Shown here piece by piece: positions 50,711 to 61,546 of a stretch of 64,000 nucleotides of DNA. Position 1 is the first letter of the stretch, and each line of letters starts with the position of its first letter. Source of the stretch: CAVXNB01 sp963763085 (GTDB lineage: Bacteria > Actinomycetota > Acidimicrobiia > Acidimicrobiales > Bog-793). The translations under genes and the position numbers were made by a program. The DNA lies in assembly GCA_963763085.1 (NCBI GenBank), contig CAVXNB010000001.1, positions 992,001 to 1,056,000 on the forward strand. Direction: 5' to 3'. Under the pieces are notes generated by a model, which was not told where the DNA came from, did not search any database, and saw only the letters and a list, made by a program, of their open reading frames with translations.

Positions 50711-50937
50711 GGTTGCGGCCCCCCTCCGCCGACCTCGGCGGCGATCACGGCTTTCTCTGGGAATTGAACGACAGCGATCGCAAATCTACTTTTGCCGTCC
50801 ACCCGCGGCAACAAGGAACACGTGCTGTCCGCTTCGGCTCCACTGGATCGGGGTCACCGCAGCGCGGCACGCTGACGGTGCCGGATACGGTGCGGTAGTG
50901 GAGCAGTTGGAGGCGATGGCCAAGGAGGTCTGAATCT

Positions 50938-51375
50938 GTGGTTGCCAACATCGAGCTCGTGAAGGACAAGAGCGTCGTCGCAGTCATCGATTTCCAGCAC
51001 AGCACGATCTATCCCACGGATGCGCTGCCCGGCCAACGGCCAGAGCACGTCGTCGCCGCCGATCCGCATGGTCACTTCCACAAGGTTCACCACAGGGCTG
51101 GGAACCCCAGGGGCACCTACGAGGATGACAACGCCGAGTACTGGCGCGAGCTCACCGAAGCTTTGGCGCCCGCTGGGGCGATTTTGCTGCTGGGACACGG
51201 CAAGGGCAAGGCGAACGCGTCTCACCACTGGGTGGACTACGTCGAGAAACACCGCCCTGATGTCGCCGCCAAGTTGGTGGCCGACGTACGCGTCGACATC
51301 GATCACCTGGATGACTCCCAGGTGCTACGACTGGCGCAGCACTACTTCGGCAACCCTCCCGTGCGTGACGCGTGA
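50938..51375 (+). CDS. Hypothetical protein, possible eRF1/Vms1-like domain (145 aa)
   Basis: VVAVIDFQHSTIYPTDAL, a His-rich VAADPHGHFHKVHHRAGNP, AILLLGHGKGKANASHHWVD and DIDHLDDSQVLRLAQHYFG. The GHGKGKANA segment with the Asp/His end matches small actinobacterial proteins of unknown function. GTG 50938 follows a strong AAGGAGG. Confidence 0.65.
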   Translation: MVANIELVKDKSVVAVIDFQHSTIYPTDALPGQRPEHVVAADPHGHFHKVHHRAGNPRGTYEDDNAEYWRELTEALAPAGAILLLGHGKGKANASHHWVDYVEKHRPDVAAKLVADVRVDIDHLDDSQVLRLAQHYFGNPPVRDA

Positions 51376-51532
51376 GACGGTGGGGTGAGGCTGCCTTGGA
51401 CCGCCAAGGTGCGGCGGAGGACGCCGGCGAAGTCCATGGGGTCGCTGGCAAAGCCGGCATGGCCTCCCGGGCGCGATGTGTGGAAGTCTCTGCACAACGC
51501 GGAATGTTCCTACTGCTCCGAAAGGACGGCCA

Positions 51533-51802
51533 ATGATTGCCATCTACGTCTCTCCCGAATCCATGACCGCCGAACAGCATGCCGAAGGACGCAAGCGCCT
51601 GCGCGAAGCAGGAGCACCGGAGGGAGCCATGAAGCTGCACTCGTGCTTCGGCGAGGACGGCAAGCTTCAGGTGTTCGACATTTGGGAGAGCCAAGAGGCG
51701 TGGGATGAGTTTCTCAAGTACCTGGTGCCGATCCTGCAGGACATTGGCATCACCCTGAATAGGCCACCCGACATCATGCCGGTCGTGGATCTCGTCCAGT
51801 AA
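51533..51802 (+). CDS. Small ABM-like protein (89 aa)
   Basis: MIAIYVSPESMTAEQHAEG, FGEDGKLQVFDIWESQEAWD and EFLKYLVPILQDIGI give the ferredoxin-like dimeric alpha/beta-barrel pattern of antibiotic-biosynthesis monooxygenase-like proteins. AAAGGA precedes the ATG. Its end overlaps the large exported protein by 29 bp. Confidence 0.7.
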   Translation: MIAIYVSPESMTAEQHAEGRKRLREAGAPEGAMKLHSCFGEDGKLQVFDIWESQEAWDEFLKYLVPILQDIGITLNRPPDIMPVVDLVQ

Positions 51803-54800
51803 CAGCTCGCCACTTCGGATAGCCGGCCGTCCTGGTCGACGCCCGAGAGCGAGTCCACTGGGCGTACAACGTTGCATTCGCGGCGAACCCGTAGGAGGCG
51901 CCGGCTGCGTAGCGCTTGCCCTTGCCGCGGATGCCGGTGTTCCAACTGGCGAAGACGTAGCCGGTCCGTTTGAAGCCGTTGGCGGTCAATTTGGCCCGCG
52001 AGTTGTGGGTCTCGGGGCGCATCGAGCCGCTCGTGGACCCATGGCCCTTGAAAGTGACGGTACGACGCGGGGACGAGACTGAGATGAAGATCTTCGCCGT
52101 CTCGCTCGAATACCCGTGGCTTGCCTCGGCTGCCTGAGTCGCAACGATGACGCAGGTACCAGCCGCCAAATACTTGACGGCGCCGCTGGTCGACCCGACC
52201 GTGCACACCGACCGCTTGTTCGAGGCGTAACTGACGGCGCCCCTGTCTTTGAGAGCCCCGATGGCAAGGACCCTGTCGTTCGTGGTGGTGGTCCGCGCGC
52301 TGGTCGGGGGCGAAACGAAGCCGAAGGTGTCAGGGAGGAAGACGATGATTCGTGTGGCCACGGTTTCGGATGGGTAACTGTCCGCGGGGTCGGCAGCCTG
52401 GGTCGCCTGGACGATGCAGTTCCCGAAGGTCGTGTAGCCCAACGCGCCGGTCGAGGTATCCACGTCACATATAGACGGTGTCCTCGAGCTGTACGTGATG
52501 GAACCGCGGTCGGCGAGGGCGCCGGCAGCCAAGGCGGCGTCGGTCGTCGTGGTCGTCAGCGCGCTGGTCGGGGGTGAGACGAACGTCAGGGTGTGATAGG
52601 CGGTGTCCGTGACCGAGATCGTGGTGGTCGCCCTCGTCTGGCCATAGCCGTCGACGGTGTCTGCCGCCTGGGTTGCTTCGATGGTGCAGCTACCGACGGC
52701 GACGAAGCGCAACGCCCCGCTGGTCGAGCCCACCGTGCAGACGAGGGGCGTCTTCGATGTGTAGCTGACTGCGCCGCTGTCGTACGGAGAGCCGACAGCC
52801 GCGACGGTATCGGTCCTGGTGGCGGTCAGCGCGCTGGTCGGGGGTGAGACGAACATGACCGGGTCGGGTAGCGACACCGTGATGCTCGTCGCGGCCGTCG
52901 CCGGTGCATAACCGTCAGTGGCGTCAGCCGCTTGGGCACCAGCCACCACGCAGCCCCCGAACATGACGAAACTCAACGTCCCGCTGGTCGGCCCGACGGT
53001 GCAAATCGAAGGCGTCTTGGAGGCGTAGGTGACGGCGCCTGTGTCGCCGGGACTCCCGAACGCCACGAGCGCGTCGTTCGTGGTGGTGGTCAGAGCATGG
53101 GTCGGAGGCGAGATGAAGGCGAAGATGTCGGGCACCGCGACCGAGATGCTCGTCTCCACAGTTCCTGCCCCATAGCCATCAAGGACGTCCGCTGCTTGGC
53201 TCGCCTCGACGATGCAATCGCCGAATGCGGCAAAGCTCAACACGCCCGTCACAGCGTTGACCGAGCAGACCAGCGGGGTGATCGAGCTGTAGCCGATGGC
53301 ACCAAGGTCGTCGGGAGAGCCCGACGCCAGGACGGCGTCTGTCGTCGTGGTGGTCTCCGCGTCGGTCGGAGGCGAGACGAACGCTAAAGCGTCATGGGCC
53401 GTGACCGTGACGGTGATCCTGGTACCTGCGAATGTCAGCGCGTACCCGTCGACGGTGTCGGCCGCCTGGGTGGCCCCGAGGACGCAACTGCCGGCCGTGA
53501 AGAACATCAAGGCCCCGCTCGCCACGCCCACCGTGCAGACCGAAGGAGTGTCCGAGGTGTAGCTGATTGCGCCCCCGTCGCCAGAAGCTCCAACAGCCAG
53601 GACGGTGTCGGTCATGGTGGTGGTCAGCGCACTAGTCGGGGGTGACAAGAACGTCAGCGGGTCCGGCGTCGTGATCGAGATCTCCGTCTCTGCCGTGCTG
53701 AACGCGTAGCCGTCGATGCTGTCAGCCGCCTCGGCTGCCTCGATGATGCAGCTCCCGAACGTCGTGAAGCTCAAGATCCCGCTAGTAGAGCCCACCGCGC
53801 AGACTGACGGCGTGTTCGAGGCGTAGGTCACGGCGCCGGTGTCGTCGGGAACACCGACAGCCAGGACGGCGTCGGTCGTGGTCGTGGTCAACGCGCTCGT
53901 GGGGGGTGACACGAAACCGAACGTTCCCGGTGAGGTGACCGTGATGCCGGTCTCGACCGTTCCCGCCGCGTAGCCGTCAGTCGGGTCGGCCGCCTGAGTC
54001 GCCTCGATGATGCAGTCGCCCGCGGTGGTGAAACTCAACACACCGATCAAGGCATTCACGGCACACACCGCAGGGGTGATCGAGCTGTAAGAGATGGCGC
54101 CGTGGTCGCCCGGAGCACCTGAGGCCAGGACGGCGTCGGTCGTTGTGGCCGTCAATGCCGTCGTTGGCGGGGAATCAAATGCCACCGTGCTCTCGGCGTC
54201 GACGGTGATATTCGTGACGACGGTCATCAACAGGTATCCGTCGGCGAGGTCGGCAGCTTGTGTGGCCTGGATGCTGCACGTTCCTACCGCGACGAAGTTC
54301 AACGCGCCGCTAGTCGAATTCACGCCACAAATCGCTGGCGTCTGCGAGGTGTAGGTGATGGCACCGGCGTCACCCGAGGTGCCCCGGGCGAGAACCACAT
54401 CGATCATCGTCGTGGTCACCGCGGTCGTCGGGGTTGGCGAGGTGAAGAGAAGGGCGTCGGGTACCGTGACCGCAATTGAGGTGACCGCGCTTGCGGAGGC
54501 GAAGCTGTCGGCTGGGTCGGCAGCCTGAATGGCCTGGATGGTGCAGGTCCCGAACGTAAGGAAGCTCAGCGCGCCATTGCTGGAGCCCACTGTGCAGACC
54601 GAAGGAGTTGTCGAGCTGTACGTTACCGACCCCGCATCGCCCGGATCGCCCGTAGCCAGGACCGTGTCAGAGGTTGTCGTTGTCTGGGCGCTGGTCGGAG
54701 GCGATATGAAGACGACGGTGTCAGGTGACACCACTGTGTAGGAGGTGCTTGCCGTCCCGGTCTGACCGTCGGTGCTCGTGGCCGTCACGGTGTAGCTGTA

Positions 54801-55751
54801 GGAGCCGATCGTCGAGGTGTCGAGCACGCCTGGAGAGACCGAGTCGCCAGCGTCGAGGCACGTGGCAATCCCTGGCCCGGTCGGGTCGGCGCAGCTGAAG
54901 CTCGTCGCCACGTTCTGGCCGACCAGGTACGTGTTTCCCGTGACGGGCGAGACGATGATGGCTGTTGGGGGACCAGGCGGCATGGTGATGGCGTTGGTGG
55001 ACAGGGTCACCGCGGCAGATGACAGGGCGCGGCCCTCGAGCGAAGCGCCCGCACCCAACGTGATCGCGGCCGGCGTGAGGATGGTCCCGGAGAACGATGC
55101 GGTTGCACCGATCGACACCGCACCGGTCACGTCCCAGAAGACGTTCGACGCTTGGGCGTCGTTGACCAGCTTTATCGTGCTCGACGCGCCAGTCGCGAAC
55201 GCGGCCCCGAACTGGAAGATGAAGACCGAGTTCGGGTTGCCTTTGCCATCGAGGGTCAGTGTCGTCGACGCGGCCACCGAGATCGCTGCTCCAGCGGCGT
55301 ACACCCCGGGGTTGAGCGTGACCCCTCCTTGGTCGCCGGCGAGGTCGGCACCAGTCGGCGTCTCTGCGGCCGCGGCCGCGCTGGCTGTCGCCATCGCCCC
55401 TTGTGCGGTTGCGGCCTCGGCATCGCCGACGTGCTCGACGCCGTCAACAACACCGGGAGGAAACCCCACCAGCGTGGCGCCGGGGCTGACCCCGAGGTCT
55501 CCGCCGACGACTGTGGTGCCGGCATTGGTCACTGTGGAGCCCAGAACCGAGTACGGAGCTGCGGCAGCCAATCCCGGGGAGGTCGCGGTGTGCGGCGTTG
55601 CCGCGCCTGCGGAGAAAGGGACGGCCAGCAGGCCGGCGAGCAGCAATGTGCTGGTCAGAGCGGCGACAGGAATCAGAGAACTACGAGCGGAACGAAACTG
55701 CGGGTCTGGTCCCATTGGGACCGCCGATCTTCCTCCCATAAGTGGAGGCAC
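51774..55751 (-). CDS. Large exported DUF3494-type adhesin with ten Cys-paired repeats
   Basis: 1325 aa. A signal peptide (IPVAALTSTLLLAGLLAVPF) is followed by a DUF3494 ice-binding-like domain at about residues 60-270 (YSVLGSTVTNAGTTVVGGDL, NPNSVFIFQFGAAFATGASS). Then come an Ig-like segment and ten repeats of about 88 residues, each with two cysteines (PSVCTV...GTCTI). A C-terminal InlB B-repeat-type module (GYVFASWNTG) ends the protein. No LPXTG. The start is uncertain: GTG 55751, ATG 55739 and ATG 55715 are all in frame with weak ribosome sites. Confidence 0.85.
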   Translation of the reverse strand: MPPLMGGRSAVPMGPDPQFRSARSSLIPVAALTSTLLLAGLLAVPFSAGAATPHTATSPGLAAAAPYSVLGSTVTNAGTTVVGGDLGVSPGATLVGFPPGVVDGVEHVGDAEAATAQGAMATASAAAAAETPTGADLAGDQGGVTLNPGVYAAGAAISVAASTTLTLDGKGNPNSVFIFQFGAAFATGASSTIKLVNDAQASNVFWDVTGAVSIGATASFSGTILTPAAITLGAGASLEGRALSSAAVTLSTNAITMPPGPPTAIIVSPVTGNTYLVGQNVATSFSCADPTGPGIATCLDAGDSVSPGVLDTSTIGSYSYTVTATSTDGQTGTASTSYTVVSPDTVVFISPPTSAQTTTTSDTVLATGDPGDAGSVTYSSTTPSVCTVGSSNGALSFLTFGTCTIQAIQAADPADSFASASAVTSIAVTVPDALLFTSPTPTTAVTTTMIDVVLARGTSGDAGAITYTSQTPAICGVNSTSGALNFVAVGTCSIQATQAADLADGYLLMTVVTNITVDAESTVAFDSPPTTALTATTTDAVLASGAPGDHGAISYSSITPAVCAVNALIGVLSFTTAGDCIIEATQAADPTDGYAAGTVETGITVTSPGTFGFVSPPTSALTTTTTDAVLAVGVPDDTGAVTYASNTPSVCAVGSTSGILSFTTFGSCIIEAAEAADSIDGYAFSTAETEISITTPDPLTFLSPPTSALTTTMTDTVLAVGASGDGGAISYTSDTPSVCTVGVASGALMFFTAGSCVLGATQAADTVDGYALTFAGTRITVTVTAHDALAFVSPPTDAETTTTTDAVLASGSPDDLGAIGYSSITPLVCSVNAVTGVLSFAAFGDCIVEASQAADVLDGYGAGTVETSISVAVPDIFAFISPPTHALTTTTNDALVAFGSPGDTGAVTYASKTPSICTVGPTSGTLSFVMFGGCVVAGAQAADATDGYAPATAATSITVSLPDPVMFVSPPTSALTATRTDTVAAVGSPYDSGAVSYTSKTPLVCTVGSTSGALRFVAVGSCTIEATQAADTVDGYGQTRATTTISVTDTAYHTLTFVSPPTSALTTTTTDAALAAGALADRGSITYSSRTPSICDVDTSTGALGYTTFGNCIVQATQAADPADSYPSETVATRIIVFLPDTFGFVSPPTSARTTTTNDRVLAIGALKDRGAVSYASNKRSVCTVGSTSGAVKYLAAGTCVIVATQAAEASHGYSSETAKIFISVSSPRRTVTFKGHGSTSGSMRPETHNSRAKLTANGFKRTGYVFASWNTGIRGKGKRYAAGASYGFAANATLYAQWTRSRASTRTAGYPKWRAVTGRDPRPA
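52068..54724 (-). repeat. Ten tandem ~264-bp coding repeats
   Basis: Each unit encodes F-x-SPPTSALTTTTTDxVLA, TPSVCxV, SGxLxF, GxCxIxATQAAD and DGY. Copies share clear consensus but have diverged, so they are old duplications rather than a recent expansion. Repeat units five and eight carry two-residue insertions. Confidence 0.88.
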
Positions 55752-55816
55752 TGGCTCTACGAGAGCTGACCGGAGACTACACCACTATTAGTGGTCGATT
55801 TACCACACTGAGCGTC

Positions 55817-57992
55817 TCAAATATCGTCCGCGCCACGCTTTCGTTCGGCCCGCCGGGCATGCAGAATCAGCTCGGTGTAGCCCGACGGCTGTTCGAGCCC
55901 CTGGAAGACGAGATCCGTCGCGGCGCGAAAGGCAGGACCGTCGAAAGCGGGCGACATGGGCTCGTAGAGCGGATCGCCGGCGTTTTGGGAGTCGACCACC
56001 GCTGCCATCCGGCGGAACGAATCCATGACCTGCTCTTCGCCGACGACACCGTGGAGCAGCCAGTTCGCCACGTGCTGCGACGAGATCCGACAGGTCGCGC
56101 GGTCCTCCATCAGCGCAATTCCGTTGATGTCCGGGACTTTGGAGCAGCCGACCCCCTGGTCGACCCACCGAACCACGTAGCCGAGGATTCCCTGCACGTT
56201 GTTGTCCACCTCGGCGCGCCGCTCGTCAGCGGACCAGTCGACCGAGGAAGCGAGCGGGATCGTCAAGAGCTCGTCCAGCGAACGGCGATGCGATCCGGAA
56301 AGAGCGCGCTGCCGCTCATGCACGTCGACACGGTGGTAGTGGGTGGCGTGCAACGTCGCGGCGGTCGGTGACGGCACCCATGCACAATTGGCGCCGGCCT
56401 CCGGATGCCCGACCTTGTCGCGCAGCATGTCAGCCATCCGATCCGGGGCCGCCCACATGCCCTTTCCGATTTGAGCCCGTCCCATGAAGCCGCAAGCAAG
56501 GCCCGTGTCGACATTCCAGTCCTCATAGGCCTTGATCCACCGCTCCGAACGCATGTCGCCTTTGCGCACCATCGCCCCACTGAGCATGGACGTGTGGATC
56601 TCGTCACCGGTGCGATCGAGGAACCCCGTATTGATGAAGGCGACGCGGGAGCGAGCAGCGCGAATGCACTCGTGGAGGTTGACAGTCGTCCTCCTCTCCT
56701 CGTCCATGATGCCAACCTTGATGGTGTCGGGAGGAAGATCGAGGGCGCGCTCGACGGCAGCGAACAACCCGTCAGTAAGCGCGACCTCGTCCGGACCGTG
56801 CATCTTCGGCTTCACGATGTAGATCGAACCAGTGGACGAGTTCCGAAGCTCGGCTGGGCGCGCAAAATCGTGCGTTGCTGCGAGCACGGAGATCATCGCG
56901 TCGGCTATTCCCTCGGGTACTTGCGATCCCCCTGCGTCTAGAACTGCTGGGGTCGTCACCAGATGCCCGACGTTGCGGACAAGGAGCAGAGCGCGGCCGC
57001 GGTAACTCAAAGGGTGAGCCGCTCGGGCGCTTCCATTTGCGGTTGGGCGCGAGGCTTCGCGAGAACGTCCGGCCTCCCTTCGTCACCTGCTCGGTCAAGT
57101 CTCCTCTCATGAGGCCGAGCCAGTTCCGGTAGGCGACGACCTTGTCCGCTCCGTCAACGGTCGCGACCGAGTCTTCCAAGTCGACGATCGTTGTCAGTGC
57201 CGACTCGAGCACCACGTCCGCGATGCCCGCTCGATCCGCCCCGCCGACTGGATGGGCACGGTCGATCGAGAGCTCGATGGCGAGCCCGTGGTTACGCAAC
57301 AGCACTGCAGAAGGAGAATTCGGTTCACCCCGGTATCCGACGAGCGACTCCGGCCGCAGCAAGGCGGTAACCGACCGGTCCTCGCGCTCGGCGACGAGGG
57401 CCCCGCGCTCGATGCGGAACATCGCCACGCCCGTATGCGACCCGCGCGCCAGGGGCACGACATCGTCGAGAAAAGCCCGGACCCAAGCCACAACCCTCTC
57501 GCCGCGGTTCGGATCGTACGGACCGGGTCGCGGGAGGTCACCGAGTACGTCGGTGGCGTAGACGGCGTCGTAGAGCGAGTTCCAACGGGCGTTAGCAGCG
57601 TTGAGCGCGTAACGAGCGTTGGTGGCGGGCACCACCAGCTGAGGTCCGGCGACCTCCGCGATCTCTCTATCGACGCCTGTCGTTCCGATCTCGAACGGTG
57701 GGCCGACGGGAGCGAGGTAGCCGATCGACTCGAGCATCTCCCGATAAGCCGCCGGATCATGCGTCGCACCGACGTGCTCACGATGCCAGTCGTCAATCGA
57801 CGCCTGAAGGCGTTCCCGGGTAGCGAGCAGTTCGCGGTGTCGAGGAGCGGTCTGGCGCACTATCTCGCTCAGCGCACCCCAGAACTGGGTAGTGGTTATC
57901 TCCGAGCCCGGCAGAGCCTCGTCGTTGACGAAGTCGTACAGGACCCGGTCGACTCGGAGATCATTCACGTCCACGTATGACGCGGCTGCCAC
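55817..57992 (-). CDS. glcB: Malate synthase G (frameshifted)
   Basis: Acetyl-CoA + glyoxylate to malate in the glyoxylate cycle. GTG 57992 follows AAAGGAG. First frame: VDRVLYDFVNDEALPGSEIT, LNAANARWNSLYDAVYATDV, IVDLEDSVATVDGADKVVAY. The frame slips at about 57000 (CCGCGGCCGCG) and the second frame continues as RALLLVRNVGHLVTTPAVLD, TVNLHECIRAARSRVAFINT and MEDRATCRISSQHVANWL with the catalytic Asp. About 725 aa combined, the normal type G length. Confidence 0.92.
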
Positions 57993-58022
57993 GGCACTCC
58001 TTTCAGGGGGCATCCCGTCGCG

Positions 58023-60756
58023 TCACACCCGGTTGAGGGCCAGGTCGATGGCGGACCTCAGGGGAAGCCTTGTTCCGCTGCCGTACGCCGCCTCGAAGTC
58101 GACGTCACCGAGATGGGCGCGTGCGTTGTCCAGGCTTTGCTGTCGGTAGGCGTCCTCGGGGTCTTGCCACGGCTCTCCACTGCTCTCGAGGAATGCGTCG
58201 GCAAAGCCATGGAGGACGGCAGATCGACTCCAATCGCCGGTGTCGGAGGCGTGGCAGGCCAGGCCGAGCATTGCGTATGAAATGTCAGGCCTGTCGCCAA
58301 CGCGATGGCTCTCTCGGAGCGCCCGTCTCAACGCCTCTACCGTGCCGGCTTCGGTCGCCTTCCTGCCGAAGCACCCAGCCCAGATTGATCGTGGGGGTCG
58401 AGATGTGATGTCCAACGGCGCAGTTGGCCTCCTCCGCAAGTTGCAGGAAGCGTCGGGCCGAAGGCAGATCGCCTTTGCGCAGATTGTAAACCCCCGCATT
58501 GTTGTAAAGGGCTCCGGCGAGGCTCTGATCCCCCGACCGTTCGACGCACGCGATTGCCTCAGCTGTCAGCGCCTCGGTCCGATCGGGCTGTACCCGGTCG
58601 ACACACATCAGAAGGAACACCAGGCTGGGACCAAGCAGGCCGTCGTCGCCGGCGCGCCTGGCACGTTCCACCGCGGACTCGCCGTATACAAGGCCGCGGT
58701 CCGGCATTCCGGCGAAGTAAAGTATGCAGCTCAGGACCGTCCCAGCGTCGATGAGCAGACTATCCACCCCGAGCTGGTCGGCGATCTCCATGGCTTCTTC
58801 GCCAAGGCGCAGCGCCAGCTCCATATCGACTCCTCGGGCGACCATTGCTGTGCTTGTCAAAGCCGCCGATCGCAAAGATGGGTCAGCCCTCGCTTCGGCT
58901 CGTTCCAACACCGAGACGAGCACGCCGAGTGCCCGTTCCCGTTGCGCGCTCTCCGCCCAGTAGCGGACAAGCGCCGCTCCGAACCGCAAGACGTGCTTGG
59001 TTCCTTCCGAGACGTCGTCGGCGTCGGCGGCGTAGACGACCGCCCGCCAGATATTCCCCTGTTCGGCGTTCAGCCTGCGGATCCACGTCACCTGCTCACG
59101 CCCGGCGAATGCGGCCCTGGCGGCCTCGGCGACCGAGAGAAAGTAGCGGCAGTGCGCCTGGCTCTGTTCGTCGGCCTCCGACCCGTCCGACTCGCTTAGC
59201 CGCTCAGCTGCGAACTGTCGGATCGTCTCCAGCAGCCGGTAGCGAAGCCCACCGTCGGCGGGTTCCGCCACGACGAGGTTCTTGTCGACCAGAGACGCCA
59301 CGAGGTCGGTGACCGCGAACACGTCGAGATCGCCGCCAGCGCAGACCGCCTCCGCGGCGTCGAGTTGGAACCCATCGACGAACACCGACAGGCGCCGAAG
59401 CAGCTTCTGCTCCGGCGCGGTGAGCAGCGAGTACGACCAGTCCACCGTTGCGAGCAGAGTCTGCTGCCGGGCGAGGGCGTTGCGACTGCCGCCAGTAAGA
59501 AGGCGAAACCTCTGGTCGAGCCGATCATTGAGATCGGCCAACGAGAGTGCGCGAAGCCGCGAAGCTGCCAGCTCGATCGCCAATGGCATGCCGTCGAGGC
59601 GCCGGCAGATCTCGGCGACCAGCGGCGCGGACGCCCTGTCGAGAACAAACCCGACGCCCTGTGCCGTAGCTCGCTCCGCGAACAGCGCGATCGCGTCCGA
59701 CCCGCGGGGGTCCACCTCGCCAGGGTCGTCGTCCTCGTCGGGCAGAGACATCGATGGCACCCGGTAAAGGATCTCTCCTGCGATACCCAACGGCTCACGG
59801 CTGGTCGCCAGGAGACTGATCTCGGGGCACCGGCGCAAGATGGCGTCGGCGACCTTCGCGCAGGCGCCGACTAGGTGCTCACAGTTGTCGAGCACGATCA
59901 GAGCCCGCTGGGACGCCAGGCCGGTAACCAGGATCTCGAGTGGCGACTGACCCGAGCGCGTCGCCATTCCGAGAACGTCGAGGATCGTCGAAGCTACGGC
60001 TGCCTCGTTGGAGACCGACGCAAGCTCGACGAGCCACACCCCATCGCCCGAGCCGTCGAGGTACTCGGCAGCCAGCTGTACCGCCAACCTCGTCTTGCCT
60101 GCTCCCCCGGCGCCGGTGAGCGTCACGAGTCGGCTGTCCTCCACCAAGCGGCGAAGCTCGGACAGCTCGCGCTCGCGCCCAACGAACGTGGCTGGCTGGG
60201 CAGCGAGATTGTTTGCCAGCGCCGGGTTGTCGAGAGAACGCAACGGCGGGAATTCCGACGGAAGACCGGCGGCCTGCAACTGGTATATCTGCTCGGGCCG
60301 TCCCAGATCCTTCAAACGGTGGTGACCGAGGTCGCGCAGGGAGGCACCTCGTGGGAGCGAGTTCGCGACGAGGCCGGCTGCCGCCGACGAGACGAGGACT
60401 TGTCCCCCGTTGGCGACGGCCGCCACGCGGGCGGCGCGATGAACCTCGAGTCCGACGAGACCCGTGGCGGCCTCCTCGGCCTCACCGGCGTGGATCCCCA
60501 TCCGCACACGGACCGGCTCGGCTGATGGCCAGCAGTGCGAGGAAAGCGCCCGCTGGGACTCGATGGCGGCGGACACGCACACGCTCGGTGAGGAGAAGAC
60601 CGCGAAGAACCCGTCCCCTTGCGTACTGACCTCCTTCCCAGCGTGGGCTACGAGCGCGGACCGGATCAAGGAGTGATGTTCGGCGAGGACAGAAGCGTAC
60701 GCCTCATGACCGAGACCCTGCAGCAGGTTCGTCGAGCCCTCGATGTCGGTGAACAA
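58023..60756 (-). CDS. Class III adenylate cyclase-like/AAA ATPase/TPR regulator (frameshifted)
   Basis: A cyclase homology domain (FTDIEGSTNLLQGLGHEAYA, STQGDGFFAVF), then an NB-ARC/AAA module (LVTLTGAGGAGKTRLAVQLA as Walker A, LIVLDNCEHL, LLATSREPLGIAGE) and TPRs. The frame slips near 58350 and the last repeat continues in the next frame (EALRRALRESHRVGDRPDIS). The N-terminus is also odd: the open frame starts upstream at ALATDTLTFLFT without an ATG/GTG, so TTG 60756 or a further indel is needed. About 910 aa. Confidence 0.85.
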
Positions 60757-60853
60757 GAAGGTGAGCGTGTCCGTGGCAAGAGCATAAGAGGTCGGGCGGC
60801 GGCGTCCTTCAGCGACCGCGTCTTATTGTGTTGCCGGCGGCCGACGGCGAGTC

Positions 60854-61546
60854 TCATCGGTCGAACGCGGCCGAGAACAGGTAGCTCGTGGCAACGCTGC
60901 GGTACGGCCGCCACTTCTCAGCGATGGCCAACACCTCGAGCTGGCTCGGGAGGTGGTCGAGCTCGTAGGCACGCTGGATGGCCTTTCGCAGTGCAAGGTC
61001 ACCCGGGAGAACCACGTCCTCTCGCCGGAGTGCCAGGATCAACGCTCCTTGGGCGGTCCATGGGCCGATCCCCGGGATCGTCGTCAGAGCGGCGATGACT
61101 TCGTCGTCCGGCAGCTCGTTCAGGATGTCGGGCTCCAGTCGACCATCGGAAAGGCGCTCGGCGAGGTCGCGCAGGGTGGCGACTTTTCGCCACGACAGAC
61201 CCGCCTGACGGAGGCTGTCGGGCGGCACCCCGAGCAGCTCGGCCGGAGACGGGAGGCGACCACCGAACAGCATCTCGATGCGCCCCAGGGTTCGGCGCGT
61301 GGCGGCAACCGACAGCTGTTGGCCCGCGACCTGGAACAGAAGGGCTCCGAACAGGTCCATGGCAGGAAGCTCAGCCATCCACTCCTGCGGGTCGAAGGTA
61401 GGCCTGGCGTCGATGAGGCGCGCCATCACGGGGTCGGCCTTGCGGAGCTGGGCGCGCACTTCGTCGAGTGACGCCCGGCGCTCGGGCGCGGCGGCGCTCC
61501 GAGGCTGCGCATGGTCCGCTTTTCGGGCAGCTCGATCAGGCGCCAT
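60854..61546 (-). CDS. alkA: DNA-3-methyladenine glycosylase II (AlkA/HhH-GPD)
   Basis: 230 aa. Base-excision repair of alkylated purines. LFQVAGQQLSVAATRRTLGR, LTTIPGIGPWTAQGALILAL (HhH) and VVLPGDLALRKAIQRAY with the catalytic Asp. Overlaps the SDR end by 11 bases. Confidence 0.9.
   Translation of the reverse strand: MAPDRAARKADHAQPRSAAAPERRASLDEVRAQLRKADPVMARLIDARPTFDPQEWMAELPAMDLFGALLFQVAGQQLSVAATRRTLGRIEMLFGGRLPSPAELLGVPPDSLRQAGLSWRKVATLRDLAERLSDGRLEPDILNELPDDEVIAALTTIPGIGPWTAQGALILALRREDVVLPGDLALRKAIQRAYELDHLPSQLEVLAIAEKWRPYRSVATSYLFSAAFDR

Noticed and set aside
52068..54724. CRISPR-like periodicity
   Set aside because: Units are 264 bp, coding and in frame; no short identical repeats with unique spacers.
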